In this document: one piece after another, positions 42,754 to 50,349 of the stretch
How the letters are laid out: the number at the start of each line of letters is the position of its first letter
Position numbering within the stretch: the stretch's first letter is position 1
Notes under the pieces: model-generated
Databases searched by the model: none
What the model saw: the letters and a program-made list of their open reading frames with translations, nothing else
What the model was told of the DNA's origin: nothing
Translations under genes and position numbers: made by a program
Assembly (NCBI GenBank): GCA_045629045.1
Contig: JAZQQM010000023.1
Location: forward strand, 1 to 63,219
Direction of reading: 5' to 3'
Length of the DNA stretch: 63,219 bases
Source of the DNA: JAILLW01 sp045629045
GTDB taxonomy: Bacteria; Bacillota; Clostridia; Lachnospirales; Lachnospiraceae

Positions 42754-43554
42754 TTAAGCTTTAAATACAGTTCCTATATCTTTGCCGTCAAGTATTCGAC
42801 TTATATTTACAACATCCGATCCGTTGCAGATAATCATATCAACACCGGCACCGTTTGCAATCTTAGCTGCCTCGAGTTTCGTGGTCATACCGCCGGTTCC
42901 CCAGGTTGTGGAAGCTCCTTTGGCATACTGCATCATATTATCGTCTACACTTTCTACAAGTTCAATGAACTTGGCATCCGGGTTTGTTCTCGGGTTGTCC
43001 GTATACAAGCCGTCAATATCAGAAAGTAATATAAGCAGATCCGCATCAACCAATTCGGCAACTATCGCAGAAAGTGTATCATTATCACCGAACACCTCAT
43101 TCTGAATCTGGTCGGTTGAAACCGGGTCATTTTCATTAATAATAGGAATTACTCCCATATTAAGAAGCTCCGTTAAGGTATTCTGCGCATTCGTACGGCT
43201 GATAGGATTGGTAAGAGTATGCTTCGTAACCATAAGCTGCGCTATTGTCTGATTGTACTCGGCAAACAGCTTCTGATAAATCATCATAAGTCTTGCCTGT
43301 CCTACTGCTGCACAGGCCTGCTTCACAGGAAGTTCTGTCGGCTTATTCTTGATTCCAAGGGCCGTTCTTCCCGCGCCTATCGCACCGGATGATACAATAA
43401 TTACATCCTTGTCTCTGCTTCTTATATCCGTAAGCACCTGTGCGAATTTATCAAGCTTAAGAAGATTAATATCTCCCGTCTCTTCATGAGTCACATTGGA
43501 AGTACCTATTTTAACAACAATTCTTTTCTTGTCCTTTAAAAATTCTCTGTCCAT
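42754..43554 (-). CDS. proB: Glutamate 5-kinase without PUA domain
   Basis: Phosphorylates glutamate in the first step of proline synthesis. The 266-residue product covers the amino-acid kinase domain only: VVKIGTSNVTHEE, IIVSSGAIGAGRTALG, PIINENDPVS, FGDNDTLSAIVAEL and GTGGMTTKLEAAKIA. The C-terminal PUA domain (about 100 residues) of E. coli ProB is missing, as in some other bacteria. No proA or proC is adjacent. The ATG is preferred over an in-frame GTG five codons upstream. Confidence 0.93.
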   Translation of the reverse strand: MDREFLKDKKRIVVKIGTSNVTHEETGDINLLKLDKFAQVLTDIRSRDKDVIIVSSGAIGAGRTALGIKNKPTELPVKQACAAVGQARLMMIYQKLFAEYNQTIAQLMVTKHTLTNPISRTNAQNTLTELLNMGVIPIINENDPVSTDQIQNEVFGDNDTLSAIVAELVDADLLILLSDIDGLYTDNPRTNPDAKFIELVESVDDNMMQYAKGASTTWGTGGMTTKLEAAKIANGAGVDMIICNGSDVVNISRILDGKDIGTVFKA

Positions 43555-43657
43555 AAAACTATCTTTCACATATCTAAATTATAACTTTACCATTTTATCA
43601 CATAAAAGTGCATAGGTATACATAATATTTTCCACAAAAATGTCAAAATTCTACGAT

Positions 43658-44116
43658 TGTGACAGTAGGGACGGTTCTTTCTGTCACATTCGTTGCCATT
43701 ACAGGCTTTCCGAAAAAAGTGTGACAGTAGGGACGGTTCTTTCTGTCACACTTTTGATATTCGGTTTGAGCCAAAAAGCGGATACCGTATTATTGTTTTT
43801 AATAGGAAGCGCTCTGTAACAGTTCTTAGTGTTGCTTCTAATCAGGCATGAGCCTGCAGGATGCAGGCGAAAGAACTAACTGAGCCATGGATGGCGAATA
43901 GTTCGGTGCCGTGCCGTTTCGCGTAAACAGTATATCGGCAGCACTTAGAACTGTAAGAGGGCTGACGTGAAATCAATAATATGGTATCCGTGCTTTCAGC
44001 TAATACCGATATTACATAAAAAATGTGACAGTAAGAACCGTCCCTACTGTCACACTTTTTCTTAAAACGGCTTAAAGTCAACAAATGTGACAAAAAGAAC
44101 CGTCCCCACTGTCACA
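43658..44116 (+). mobile_element. 459-bp composite MITE-like element with 93-bp inverted repeat modules around an RNA-like core
   Basis: The left end is unit-spacer-unit (43658-43688, 31 nt, 43720-43750). The right end is the inverted arrangement (44024-44054, 31 nt, 44086-44116). Even the spacers are related in inverse orientation, so the two ends form 93-bp terminal inverted repeats. The core 43756-44013 is the second copy of the candidate RNA. No transposase is inside. The right end lies within the 3' end of the RACo-type gene. Confidence 0.85.
43756..44013 (+). ncRNA. Candidate structured RNA element, copy B
   Basis: A basal helix joins 43756-43795 and 43974-44013 (about 31 pairs with small bulges; 16 contiguous in the inner part). 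Its sequence is mostly unlike that of copy A, yet it pairs. The second helix ACAGTTCT/AGAACTGT replaces GCAGTTCT/AGAACTGC of copy A, a compensatory change. Hairpin GCCTGCA/TGCAGGC replaces GCTTGCA/TGCAAGC, again compensatory, and CATGG/CCGTG keeps pairing by G-U. Loops AAGAACTAAC and GGATGGCGAATAGTTCGG are unchanged. Function unknown. Confidence 0.7.
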
Positions 44117-45343
44117 AAAATTCATATACCTCATGAACATATCCCTGAATTCCTTTTTTGACTCGAGGGAAATGACTTTTATCTCGTTTTTGAGTTTAAT
44201 AACATCTGATATTGGTGTTCTCCCCGATGCAATCGCGCAAGCGCCCAAACCCGCTAAATTACCGGCTTGGCGGATTTTGGTTCTATCGAAATCAGGCAGC
44301 AATCCGACCCTTAAAGCTGAATCTGTATCAATATGATTTCCGAAGGCTCCCGCAAGGTAAATATTATCTATGACCGAGTTAGTCAACTTTTCCTCCCGAA
44401 ATAGCATCTCGATACCGGAACGAATTGCCGATATGGCCAATTGCAGTGCTCTTATATCTTCCTGGGTAACCACAATTCTATCGGTCAATCTAAACCCTCG
44501 TCCGTTTTTGCTACTATCCAAAGGCTCTGCAAGGTTAATAATTCTGCCTGCTATTTTTTTAGGGCAGTTTTGAGCTAAAGCCTCTGTTTTACTATAAAGG
44601 TAACCTGTGTTATCTATAGCTTTGCATTCTATCAGGCATGCTAACAAATCAATAAGGCCGGATCCGCACATACCTTCGGCACTGTCAATTGGGATTTCAT
44701 CAATGACATGTGTGATAATATCGGTTTCTCCGCTGACTGTTCTAGTCAACGCAACCTTATCCACAGCGCCACGCTTTCCTATCATTCCGCAGCTGATATT
44801 TCCGCCCTCAAGGGCCGGACCTGCCGCTGCAGAAGTCGCAAATTTGCCTTTATCCGACAATAAAACTATCTCTGTATTGGTTCCGATATCAACCATTAAA
44901 GACTTAACAGACTGTAAAACATCCATTTCATCCTGTCGCTCTTTTTCGACAATATACGCGCCAACCAAGGCATCTGCTCCCACATAATTTCCTATCGGAG
45001 GCACCAAAACAACAGGAAGTTTAAATTCGTATGAGGCTATGCTTCCCATTATTACCGGATTCCCCACAAGAACAATCTGCCCGATGCATGAGTTTTCAAA
45101 AGATATACCAACCTGTTTCAATAAGGTAAGGGACATTCTCTCAATCGCTTCCCCCAAACATGAAGACAGTATATCTTTGTTCGCCCCGGACTCCTGCATG
45201 AATGTAACGCGCGAAAGTACATCCGCACCATACTCAACCTGCGGATTAATCTGTGATAAAGTCGACACAGTCTCAGCTTTAGACATGTCAAGCAGGTATC
45301 CCACTAATGTAGTTGTACCTAAATCAAATGCTAATGAATACAT
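44078..45343 (-). CDS. RACo/DUF4445-type ASKHA ATPase lacking the ferredoxin domain
   Basis: A 421-residue protein of the group that reductively activates corrinoid proteins. The ASKHA phosphate loop LAFDLGTTTLVGYLLD is at the very N-terminus, followed by GADVLSRV, MVDIGTNTEIVLL, GPALEGGNISCGM and FGNHIDTDSALRVGLLPD. Full-length RACo proteins carry an N-terminal 2Fe-2S domain; it is absent here. No corrinoid methyltransferase is in the window. The last 12 residues (CDSGDGSFCHIC) and the stop come from an inserted repeat unit, replacing the native C-terminus just after the conserved end helix. Confidence 0.85.
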   Translation of the reverse strand: MYSLAFDLGTTTLVGYLLDMSKAETVSTLSQINPQVEYGADVLSRVTFMQESGANKDILSSCLGEAIERMSLTLLKQVGISFENSCIGQIVLVGNPVIMGSIASYEFKLPVVLVPPIGNYVGADALVGAYIVEKERQDEMDVLQSVKSLMVDIGTNTEIVLLSDKGKFATSAAAGPALEGGNISCGMIGKRGAVDKVALTRTVSGETDIITHVIDEIPIDSAEGMCGSGLIDLLACLIECKAIDNTGYLYSKTEALAQNCPKKIAGRIINLAEPLDSSKNGRGFRLTDRIVVTQEDIRALQLAISAIRSGIEMLFREEKLTNSVIDNIYLAGAFGNHIDTDSALRVGLLPDFDRTKIRQAGNLAGLGACAIASGRTPISDVIKLKNEIKVISLESKKEFRDMFMRYMNFCDSGDGSFCHIC

Positions 45344-45401
45344 ACTGATAGAATACCATTTTTAATCTCACTAATAAAGTCACTCCCATAAGCGCCAAAA
45401 C

Positions 45402-45433
45402 AAAAACAGCGGCATTTCTCCATGAAATGCCGC
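45402..45433 (-). terminator. Terminator after pyk
   Basis: GCGGCATTTC/GAAATGCCGC stem with 5-nt loop, and a T run on the minus strand. Confidence 0.9.
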
Positions 45434-45469
45434 CGCTTAAACAACCATATTAAAGAAAAATCAAATTAT

Positions 45470-46888
45470 CTATTCGTTTATAGTTGCTACCTTTATTAAA
45501 TTTGTATTTCCGGACAGGCCGTTAACCATACCTCCCGTAATAACCACATTATCACCGGAAGTTAAGCTAAATACTTCCTTGGCCGTCTTCTGAGCAAAAT
45601 AGAACAAAACATCCGTTGAATCAAAGGTTTCGCAAAGAACAGGAGTTACGCCCCAGCTAAGAGCCAGTCTTCTGTAACTGCGTTCATTTGTGGTAATTCC
45701 TACAATGTCAACCGGACATCTGAATCTCGAAACCATTCTTACCGTAATGCCCGACATAGAGCACACGGCTATAGCTTTAGCCTTAACATCAATCGCCATA
45801 CCGCATACGGCATGGGATATGCAGTCCACATTGTTCTTCATCTCAAACTGATATGTATGAAAACGCTTATCATAATGGATTTCAGATTCGGTAGCTTCGG
45901 CAATTGATGCCATCATAGAAACCGCTGCCTCAGGATATTTGCCCGCTGCCGTTTCTCCCGATAACATTACCGCACTTGTACCGTCATAAACCGCATTAGC
46001 CACATCCGAAACCTCTGCTCTCGTAGGACGAGGCGAAGTTATCATGGATTCAAGCATTTCCGTTGCAGTAATAACTCTTTTGCCAAGAAGTCTGCACTTT
46101 GTAATTAAGCTCTTCTGCACCGCAGGAAGCTTCTCAGGTGCGATTTCAACACCCATATCGCCACGGCCTATCATGATGCCCGAACACAGTTCGCAGATTT
46201 CCTCAATATTATCAATACCGGGTTGATTCTCAATTTTGGCAATAAGTTCGATATCCGGATCCCCGTTCTCCTTAAGGAACTTATGCACATCCTGAAGATC
46301 TTCTTTTCTTGACACAAATGAACATGCCAGGAAATCCACATCCTGCTTGATTCCGAAAAGTATATCCTCTTTATCCTGTTCGGACAGGAATGTTGTGCTC
46401 ATTATCTTCCCGGGGAAATTCATACTCTTTCTGTCAGATAAATCTCCTTCTGTTAAGGTTTCGCAAATAACGTCTTTACCGTCTATGGACTTAACAATAA
46501 AATCCATCAATCCGTTACAAACCAAAATATGATCTCCCGGATTAACATCATTCTCAAGACCTTCGAAATTGACAGAAACTCTGTTTTTATCCCCTTGAAG
46601 ATTAGTCGATGTAAAAACAAACTGATCTCCTTCTTTAAGGTGAATTTTGCCGTCCTTAAAAGTCTTTATCCTAAACTCCGGTCCTTTTGTATCCAAAAGA
46701 ATAGCAATCGGTGTATTAAGTTTTTTGCTGACCGCACGAATATTTTTTATTCTTTCGGCATGTTCTTCGTGGGTGCCGTGGGAAAAATTCAATCTGGCAA
46801 CATTCATTCCTGCCAGGCACAATTTTTCAAGCATTTCGGGACTTTCACTCGCAGGCCCTATGGTACATACAATTTTAGTTTTTCTCAT
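45470..46888 (-). CDS. pyk: Pyruvate kinase
   Basis: Last step of glycolysis, PEP plus ADP to pyruvate plus ATP. The 472-residue enzyme has MNVARLNFSHGTHEEHAERI, ILLDTKGPEFRI, LIAKIENQPGIDNIEEICEL, GRGDMGVEIAPEKLPAVQKS and ITATEMLESM. It lacks the extra C-terminal PEP-utiliser-like domain found in many Bacilli. AGAGG is placed before the ATG; a TTG two codons earlier is less likely. Two tiny membrane-protein genes lie immediately upstream on the same strand and probably on the same transcript. Confidence 0.95.
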   Translation of the reverse strand: MRKTKIVCTIGPASESPEMLEKLCLAGMNVARLNFSHGTHEEHAERIKNIRAVSKKLNTPIAILLDTKGPEFRIKTFKDGKIHLKEGDQFVFTSTNLQGDKNRVSVNFEGLENDVNPGDHILVCNGLMDFIVKSIDGKDVICETLTEGDLSDRKSMNFPGKIMSTTFLSEQDKEDILFGIKQDVDFLACSFVSRKEDLQDVHKFLKENGDPDIELIAKIENQPGIDNIEEICELCSGIMIGRGDMGVEIAPEKLPAVQKSLITKCRLLGKRVITATEMLESMITSPRPTRAEVSDVANAVYDGTSAVMLSGETAAGKYPEAAVSMMASIAEATESEIHYDKRFHTYQFEMKNNVDCISHAVCGMAIDVKAKAIAVCSMSGITVRMVSRFRCPVDIVGITTNERSYRRLALSWGVTPVLCETFDSTDVLFYFAQKTAKEVFSLTSGDNVVITGGMVNGLSGNTNLIKVATINE

Positions 46889-46906
46889 CGACAATAACCT
46901 CTTTCT

Positions 46907-46981
46907 TTAGTGTCCCACCTTAATAACCCAAATTAATCCGGCTAAGGCAATAACACACATAATAATAAAAAATATTGTCAT
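46907..46981 (-). CDS. 24-residue hydrophobic small protein upstream of pyk
   Basis: A frame of 24 codons beginning MTIFFIIMCVIALAGLIWVI and ending in KVGH: a single membrane span with a short basic tail. AAGGAG lies 7 nt before the ATG. It starts 11 nt after the previous small gene and ends 18 nt before pyk. No family recognised; the good ribosome site and tight spacing are the evidence for expression. Confidence 0.6.
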   Translation of the reverse strand: MTIFFIIMCVIALAGLIWVIKVGH

Positions 46982-46992
46982 TCAAAATCTCC

Positions 46993-47139
46993 TTAATCGT
47001 ACATAGCTGCGCCGTATCTGATTTTTCGATACAACTTCTTAATAATCGTAGCAAAAAGCGCAACTATAATATAAAGAGATGATGAAACTCCAATAACTAC
47101 TTCCAACGCGAAAATGATATAAATTAAAATATTATTCAT
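46993..47139 (-). CDS. 48-residue single-span membrane protein upstream of pyk
   Basis: 48 codons starting MNNILIYIIFALEVVIGVSS; residues 4-33 are hydrophobic, then a Lys/Arg-rich stretch (IIKKLYRKIRYGAAMYD) predicts the C-terminus on the cytoplasmic side. GGAG lies 9 nt before the ATG. Not recognised. Together with the 24-residue gene it forms a pair of small membrane proteins leading into pyk. Confidence 0.65.
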   Translation of the reverse strand: MNNILIYIIFALEVVIGVSSSLYIIVALFATIIKKLYRKIRYGAAMYD

Positions 47140-47182
47140 GATTATTTTCTCCTAAAATATTAAATTAGACACACAAAATACA

Positions 47183-47205
47183 CCGAATATAACATTCGGC
47201 TGCAA
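47183..47205 (-). promoter_or_regulatory. Palindrome and possible promoter upstream of the small-protein-pyk unit
   Basis: CCGAAT/ATTCGG arms with a 5-nt centre (47183-47199) sit directly downstream of TTGCAG (47200-47205), with TATTTT 19 nt on. It may be an operator or a stem ending the upstream gene; the -10 match is poor. Confidence 0.35.
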
Positions 47206-47221
47206 TATTAAGGAAAAAATA

Positions 47222-47629
47222 TCATTTTAATCCGTCGGATAAATGAATAAACGTAACTGTCTTAGACGATTTTAAGACAATCAAAGATGCTCTTACCGTG
47301 TATCTGTTATATAAGCATAACAAGCACAGTAACGCTGATATAAATAATATGAATCTAAGAAACACACCTGATTTGTGATGGTTTTTGCCACGTAAATCAA
47401 TTCTGTTTTCGATTTCGGGATTCTTAAACTGCTTAAGGCTCTTGGATTCTGTCGCATTGACCAATGTACCCTGTTCGCCTTGCAATAACGAAACTTCTCC
47501 TGTCGAAAGTGTATCAGCCTTGCTCTCAAAAGCTCTGGCTAACGACGATTGATAATCGGCACCTGCTGCTATAAGTGCAATTACCATCAAAGAGAATATG
47601 AAATTCCTTATCAGCTTCTTATTTTTCAT
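47222..47629 (-). CDS. Hypothetical membrane protein with two hydrophobic segments
   Basis: A 135-residue protein (from the ATG; an in-frame GTG six codons earlier is also possible), not recognised. Residues about 8-25 form an N-terminal membrane segment or uncleaved signal (NFIFSLMVIALIAAGA). A polar middle with ENRIDLRGKNHHKSG follows, then a second hydrophobic segment (FLRFILFISALLCLLCLY) and a basic tail. Ribosome-site signal is weak. It is divergent from the methyltransferase gene. Confidence 0.55.
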   Translation of the reverse strand: MKNKKLIRNFIFSLMVIALIAAGADYQSSLARAFESKADTLSTGEVSLLQGEQGTLVNATESKSLKQFKNPEIENRIDLRGKNHHKSGVFLRFILFISALLCLLCLYNRYTVRASLIVLKSSKTVTFIHLSDGLK

Positions 47630-47686
47630 ACCAAGTGATGGTAACACAAGTCTATCTTTCTAACAAGAGTCAATTCTTAATACACA

Positions 47687-47715
47687 TTGAAATTTCCGTC
47701 ATTTTTGGGTATTAT
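47687..47715 (+). promoter_or_regulatory. Promoter giving a leaderless methyltransferase mRNA
   Basis: TTGAAA (47687-47692) and TATTAT (47710-47715), spacer 17 nt; the ATG follows only 7 nt after the -10 box, so the transcript should begin at or next to the start codon. Confidence 0.65.
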
Positions 47716-47722
47716 AAGAAAC

Positions 47723-48613
47723 ATGTGGATTGCAAATAATTGGAAAGATTACGAAGTAATCGATACCTCCGGCGGTGAAAAATTGGAACGCTGGGGAAAT
47801 TACATATTATTAAGGCCCGACCCGCAGGTTATTTGGGATACTCCCAAGGAAGTTCCGGAGTGGAATAAACTAAACGGTCATTATCACAGAAGCTCCAAAG
47901 GCGGCGGCGAATGGGAATTTCGCAATCTTCCCGAAGAGTGGCAGATAGAATACCACGATCTTAAGTTCAACCTTAAGCCTTTTAGTTTCAAGCATACAGG
48001 ATTGTTTCCTGAGCAGGCCGTCAATTGGGACTGGTTTAGTAAGATTATTACCGAAGCCAAAGCTACCGGTAAATACACGGAAGAACGTCCTCTCAAAGTG
48101 CTTAACCTGTTTGCATATACAGGCGGAGCCACTGTAAGTGCCGCAAAAGCCGGTGCCCATGTTACTCACGTCGATGCGTCCAAAGGTATGGTTGGCTGGG
48201 CCAAGGAAAATGCAGTCGTTTCCGGCTTGGAAAATGCTCCAATCAGATGGCTTGTTGATGATTGTGTTAAATTTGTCGAGCGGGAAATCAGACGTGGCAA
48301 CAAGTATGACGGTATCATTATGGATCCGCCTTCATACGGTCGCGGCCCCAAAGGTGAAATTTGGAAAATCGAAGAAAGCATATATCCATTCGTTGAATTG
48401 TGTACCAATATTCTTTCGGAGGATGCGCTTTTCTTATTAATTAATTCATATACAACAGGTCTGCAGCCTGCAGTCCTTAGCTATATGCTAAATACACTGA
48501 TTACCAAGAAATTCGGTGGCCATGTGGAAGCCGATGAGATTGGGCTTCCGGTAAGTTCAAACGGTCTTGTGCTTCCTTGCGGAGCTTCCGGTCGGTGGAC
48601 AAGGGACGCATAG
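47723..48613 (+). CDS. Class I SAM-dependent rRNA methyltransferase (RlmI/RlmK-like, no PUA domain)
   Basis: A 296-residue methyltransferase. The SAM-binding core has LNLFAYTGGATVSAAKAGA (motif I), THVDASKGMVGWAKENA and the catalytic-type IIMDPPSYGRGPKGE. This motif set matches the COG1092 group of 23S rRNA cytosine-C5 and related enzymes. The N-terminal PUA domain is missing. The start is taken at MWIANNWKDYE, because the apparent earlier TTG start is the -35 box of the promoter; no Shine-Dalgarno is seen. Confidence 0.85.
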   Translation: MWIANNWKDYEVIDTSGGEKLERWGNYILLRPDPQVIWDTPKEVPEWNKLNGHYHRSSKGGGEWEFRNLPEEWQIEYHDLKFNLKPFSFKHTGLFPEQAVNWDWFSKIITEAKATGKYTEERPLKVLNLFAYTGGATVSAAKAGAHVTHVDASKGMVGWAKENAVVSGLENAPIRWLVDDCVKFVEREIRRGNKYDGIIMDPPSYGRGPKGEIWKIEESIYPFVELCTNILSEDALFLLINSYTTGLQPAVLSYMLNTLITKKFGGHVEADEIGLPVSSNGLVLPCGASGRWTRDA

Positions 48614-48619
48614 CACAAG

Positions 48620-48675
48620 TTCTGCCAGACATATGGCAAGCAGAAATAACTCTGTCCAAAGACTATGGCAAACAG
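48620..48675 (+). promoter_or_regulatory. Two similar small hairpins before trpS
   Basis: TTCTGCCA/TGGCA-CAGAA (48620-48645) and CTGTCCA/TGG-ACAG (48652-48675) are partly repeated versions of each other. They lie between the methyltransferase stop and trpS. No T-box consensus and no T run were seen; function unknown. Confidence 0.4.
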
Positions 48676-48706
48676 ACTACTAAGATAAATTATATGAGGT
48701 GAAATT

Positions 48707-49795
48707 ATGAAAAAAGTTATTTTAACAGGTGACAGACCAACAGGAAAATTACACGTTGGACACTATGTCGGTTCATTAAGAAGAAGAGTCGAACTCCAAA
48801 ACTCAGGTGAGTTCGATGATATCTTTATTATGATAGCAGATGCTCAGGCACTTACAGACAATGCCGAGAATCCCGAAAAAGTCAGACAGAATATTATCGA
48901 GGTTGCTCTTGATTACCTTTCTGCCGGACTTGATCCTAATAAGTCAACAATACTCATTCAGTCACAGATTCCCGAACTTACGGAACTGTCATTCTACTAT
49001 ATGAATCTTGTTACGGTATCAAGACTTCAGCGTAATCCTACCGTTAAGTCCGAGATTCAGATGCGTAATTTTGAAGCCAGCATTCCTGTAGGATTCTTCA
49101 CTTATCCAATTTCACAGGCCGCTGATATCACTGCATTTAAGGCAACTACAGTTCCCGTTGGCGAAGACCAGATGCCTATGCTTGAGCAGACCAAGGAAAT
49201 CGTACATAAATTTAATTCGGTATACGGCAAAACTCTTGTAGAGCCTAAGATTCTTCTTCCGGAAAATCAGGCATGCCTGCGTCTTCCCGGTACTGACGGA
49301 ATGGCTAAAATGTCCAAGTCTTTAGGCAACTGTATATATTTGTCCGACCCTGAAGACGAAGTTAAGAAGAAGGTTATGTCTATGTACACCGACCCGACTC
49401 ACCTTCAGGTTTCAGACCCCGGTCACGTTGAGGGCAATCCTGTATTTATTTATCTTGATGCCTTCTCCAAGGACGAAATGTTCGCAGAATACTGCCCTGA
49501 TTATACATGCCTTCAGGAAATGAAAGACCACTATACAAGAGGCGGTCTTGGAGATGTTAAGGTTAAGAAGTTCCTCAATTGTGTACTTCAGGAAACACTT
49601 GCTCCTATCCGCGCACGTCGTGCCGAATGGGAAAAAGATATACCTGCAGTATATGAAATCCTTAAAAAGGGTTCCGAAGCAGCCGAAAAGGTTGCTGCCC
49701 AAACCCTTAGCGAAGTTAAGGACGCCATGAAGATTAATTACTTCGAGGACAAGGCGCTTATCACAGAGCAGGCTGACAGATTCGCAGCTAAATAA
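48707..49795 (+). CDS. trpS: Tryptophanyl-tRNA synthetase
   Basis: Class I synthetase charging tRNA-Trp, 362 residues, slightly above the common 330-340. The HIGH equivalent is PTGKLHVGHYVGSLRRRVEL, GEDQMPMLEQTKEI is conserved, and KMSKSLGN gives the KMSKS loop. GAGGTG lies 7 nt before the ATG. Same strand as the preceding methyltransferase and the following DUF5721 gene. Confidence 0.95.
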   Translation: MKKVILTGDRPTGKLHVGHYVGSLRRRVELQNSGEFDDIFIMIADAQALTDNAENPEKVRQNIIEVALDYLSAGLDPNKSTILIQSQIPELTELSFYYMNLVTVSRLQRNPTVKSEIQMRNFEASIPVGFFTYPISQAADITAFKATTVPVGEDQMPMLEQTKEIVHKFNSVYGKTLVEPKILLPENQACLRLPGTDGMAKMSKSLGNCIYLSDPEDEVKKKVMSMYTDPTHLQVSDPGHVEGNPVFIYLDAFSKDEMFAEYCPDYTCLQEMKDHYTRGGLGDVKVKKFLNCVLQETLAPIRARRAEWEKDIPAVYEILKKGSEAAEKVAAQTLSEVKDAMKINYFEDKALITEQADRFAAK

Positions 49796-49828
49796 TTATT
49801 TCTGATAATAATACGGGATTATTAATCT

Positions 49829-50299
49829 ATGCAGGCAATCACCATCAGTAAAACAAAGAACTTCATGTCAAAGCTTCTTATAGGTGATGTGTTTGACGAG
49901 TTTCTCCTTGAAGAAGCCTCCGTCAAAACATACAACACCTTTAATATTGACGGCCGAATTGTCCCTGAATTCTATGATGACTACGAATTCGGATATGAAT
50001 TTTCTACCTGGAAAGATATGAAATCAATCTGTTTTGAACTGATAAAAGGCAAACAGACTCCTGTTTCTTTCCATTTCATACTTCAGTTAAAACCCGAAGA
50101 AATCAATAAAATAATGCTTAAGGCAGGTTCTGCCTTAAGCACTGATGAAATTAAAAGTTTTACTTTGAATATTAAGTTTAGTAATAACGAAATAACCGTT
50201 ATAAGCGCCACATCCATGAACTCCTTTATCATGGACAAAACCCCCGACAAAGTCTGGGATGAGTATGTTACCGATTTCATAAACCGCATAGACGAATGA
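49829..50299 (+). CDS. DUF5721-like protein
   Basis: A 156-residue acidic, soluble protein starting MQAITISKTKNFMSKLLIGD with FDEFLLEEASVKTYNTFNID and a central HFILQLKPEEI. This resembles DUF5721, a family largely confined to Lachnospiraceae and near relatives, with no known function; the assignment is from memory of the pattern. It follows trpS by 33 nt. Confidence 0.65.
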   Translation: MQAITISKTKNFMSKLLIGDVFDEFLLEEASVKTYNTFNIDGRIVPEFYDDYEFGYEFSTWKDMKSICFELIKGKQTPVSFHFILQLKPEEINKIMLKAGSALSTDEIKSFTLNIKFSNNEITVISATSMNSFIMDKTPDKVWDEYVTDFINRIDE

Positions 50300-50349
50300 T
50301 GATACTACTCCATACCGTCTTGACTTATCGGATATTAACTATTCTAATC

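Noticed and set aside
43842..44093. 83-codon minus-strand frame inside the repeat/RNA element
   Set aside because: It is translated from repeat units (CDSRDGSYCH-like strings) and RNA-core sequence, with no ribosome site.
44086..45343. RACo-type gene as a pseudogene
   Set aside because: All core motifs are intact and only the final residues are altered by the repeat, so a functional protein remains likely.
48614..48706. T-box riboswitch upstream of trpS
   Set aside because: The interval is only 93 nt, without the conserved T-box GGTGGNACCGCG-type sequence or an antiterminator/terminator pair.
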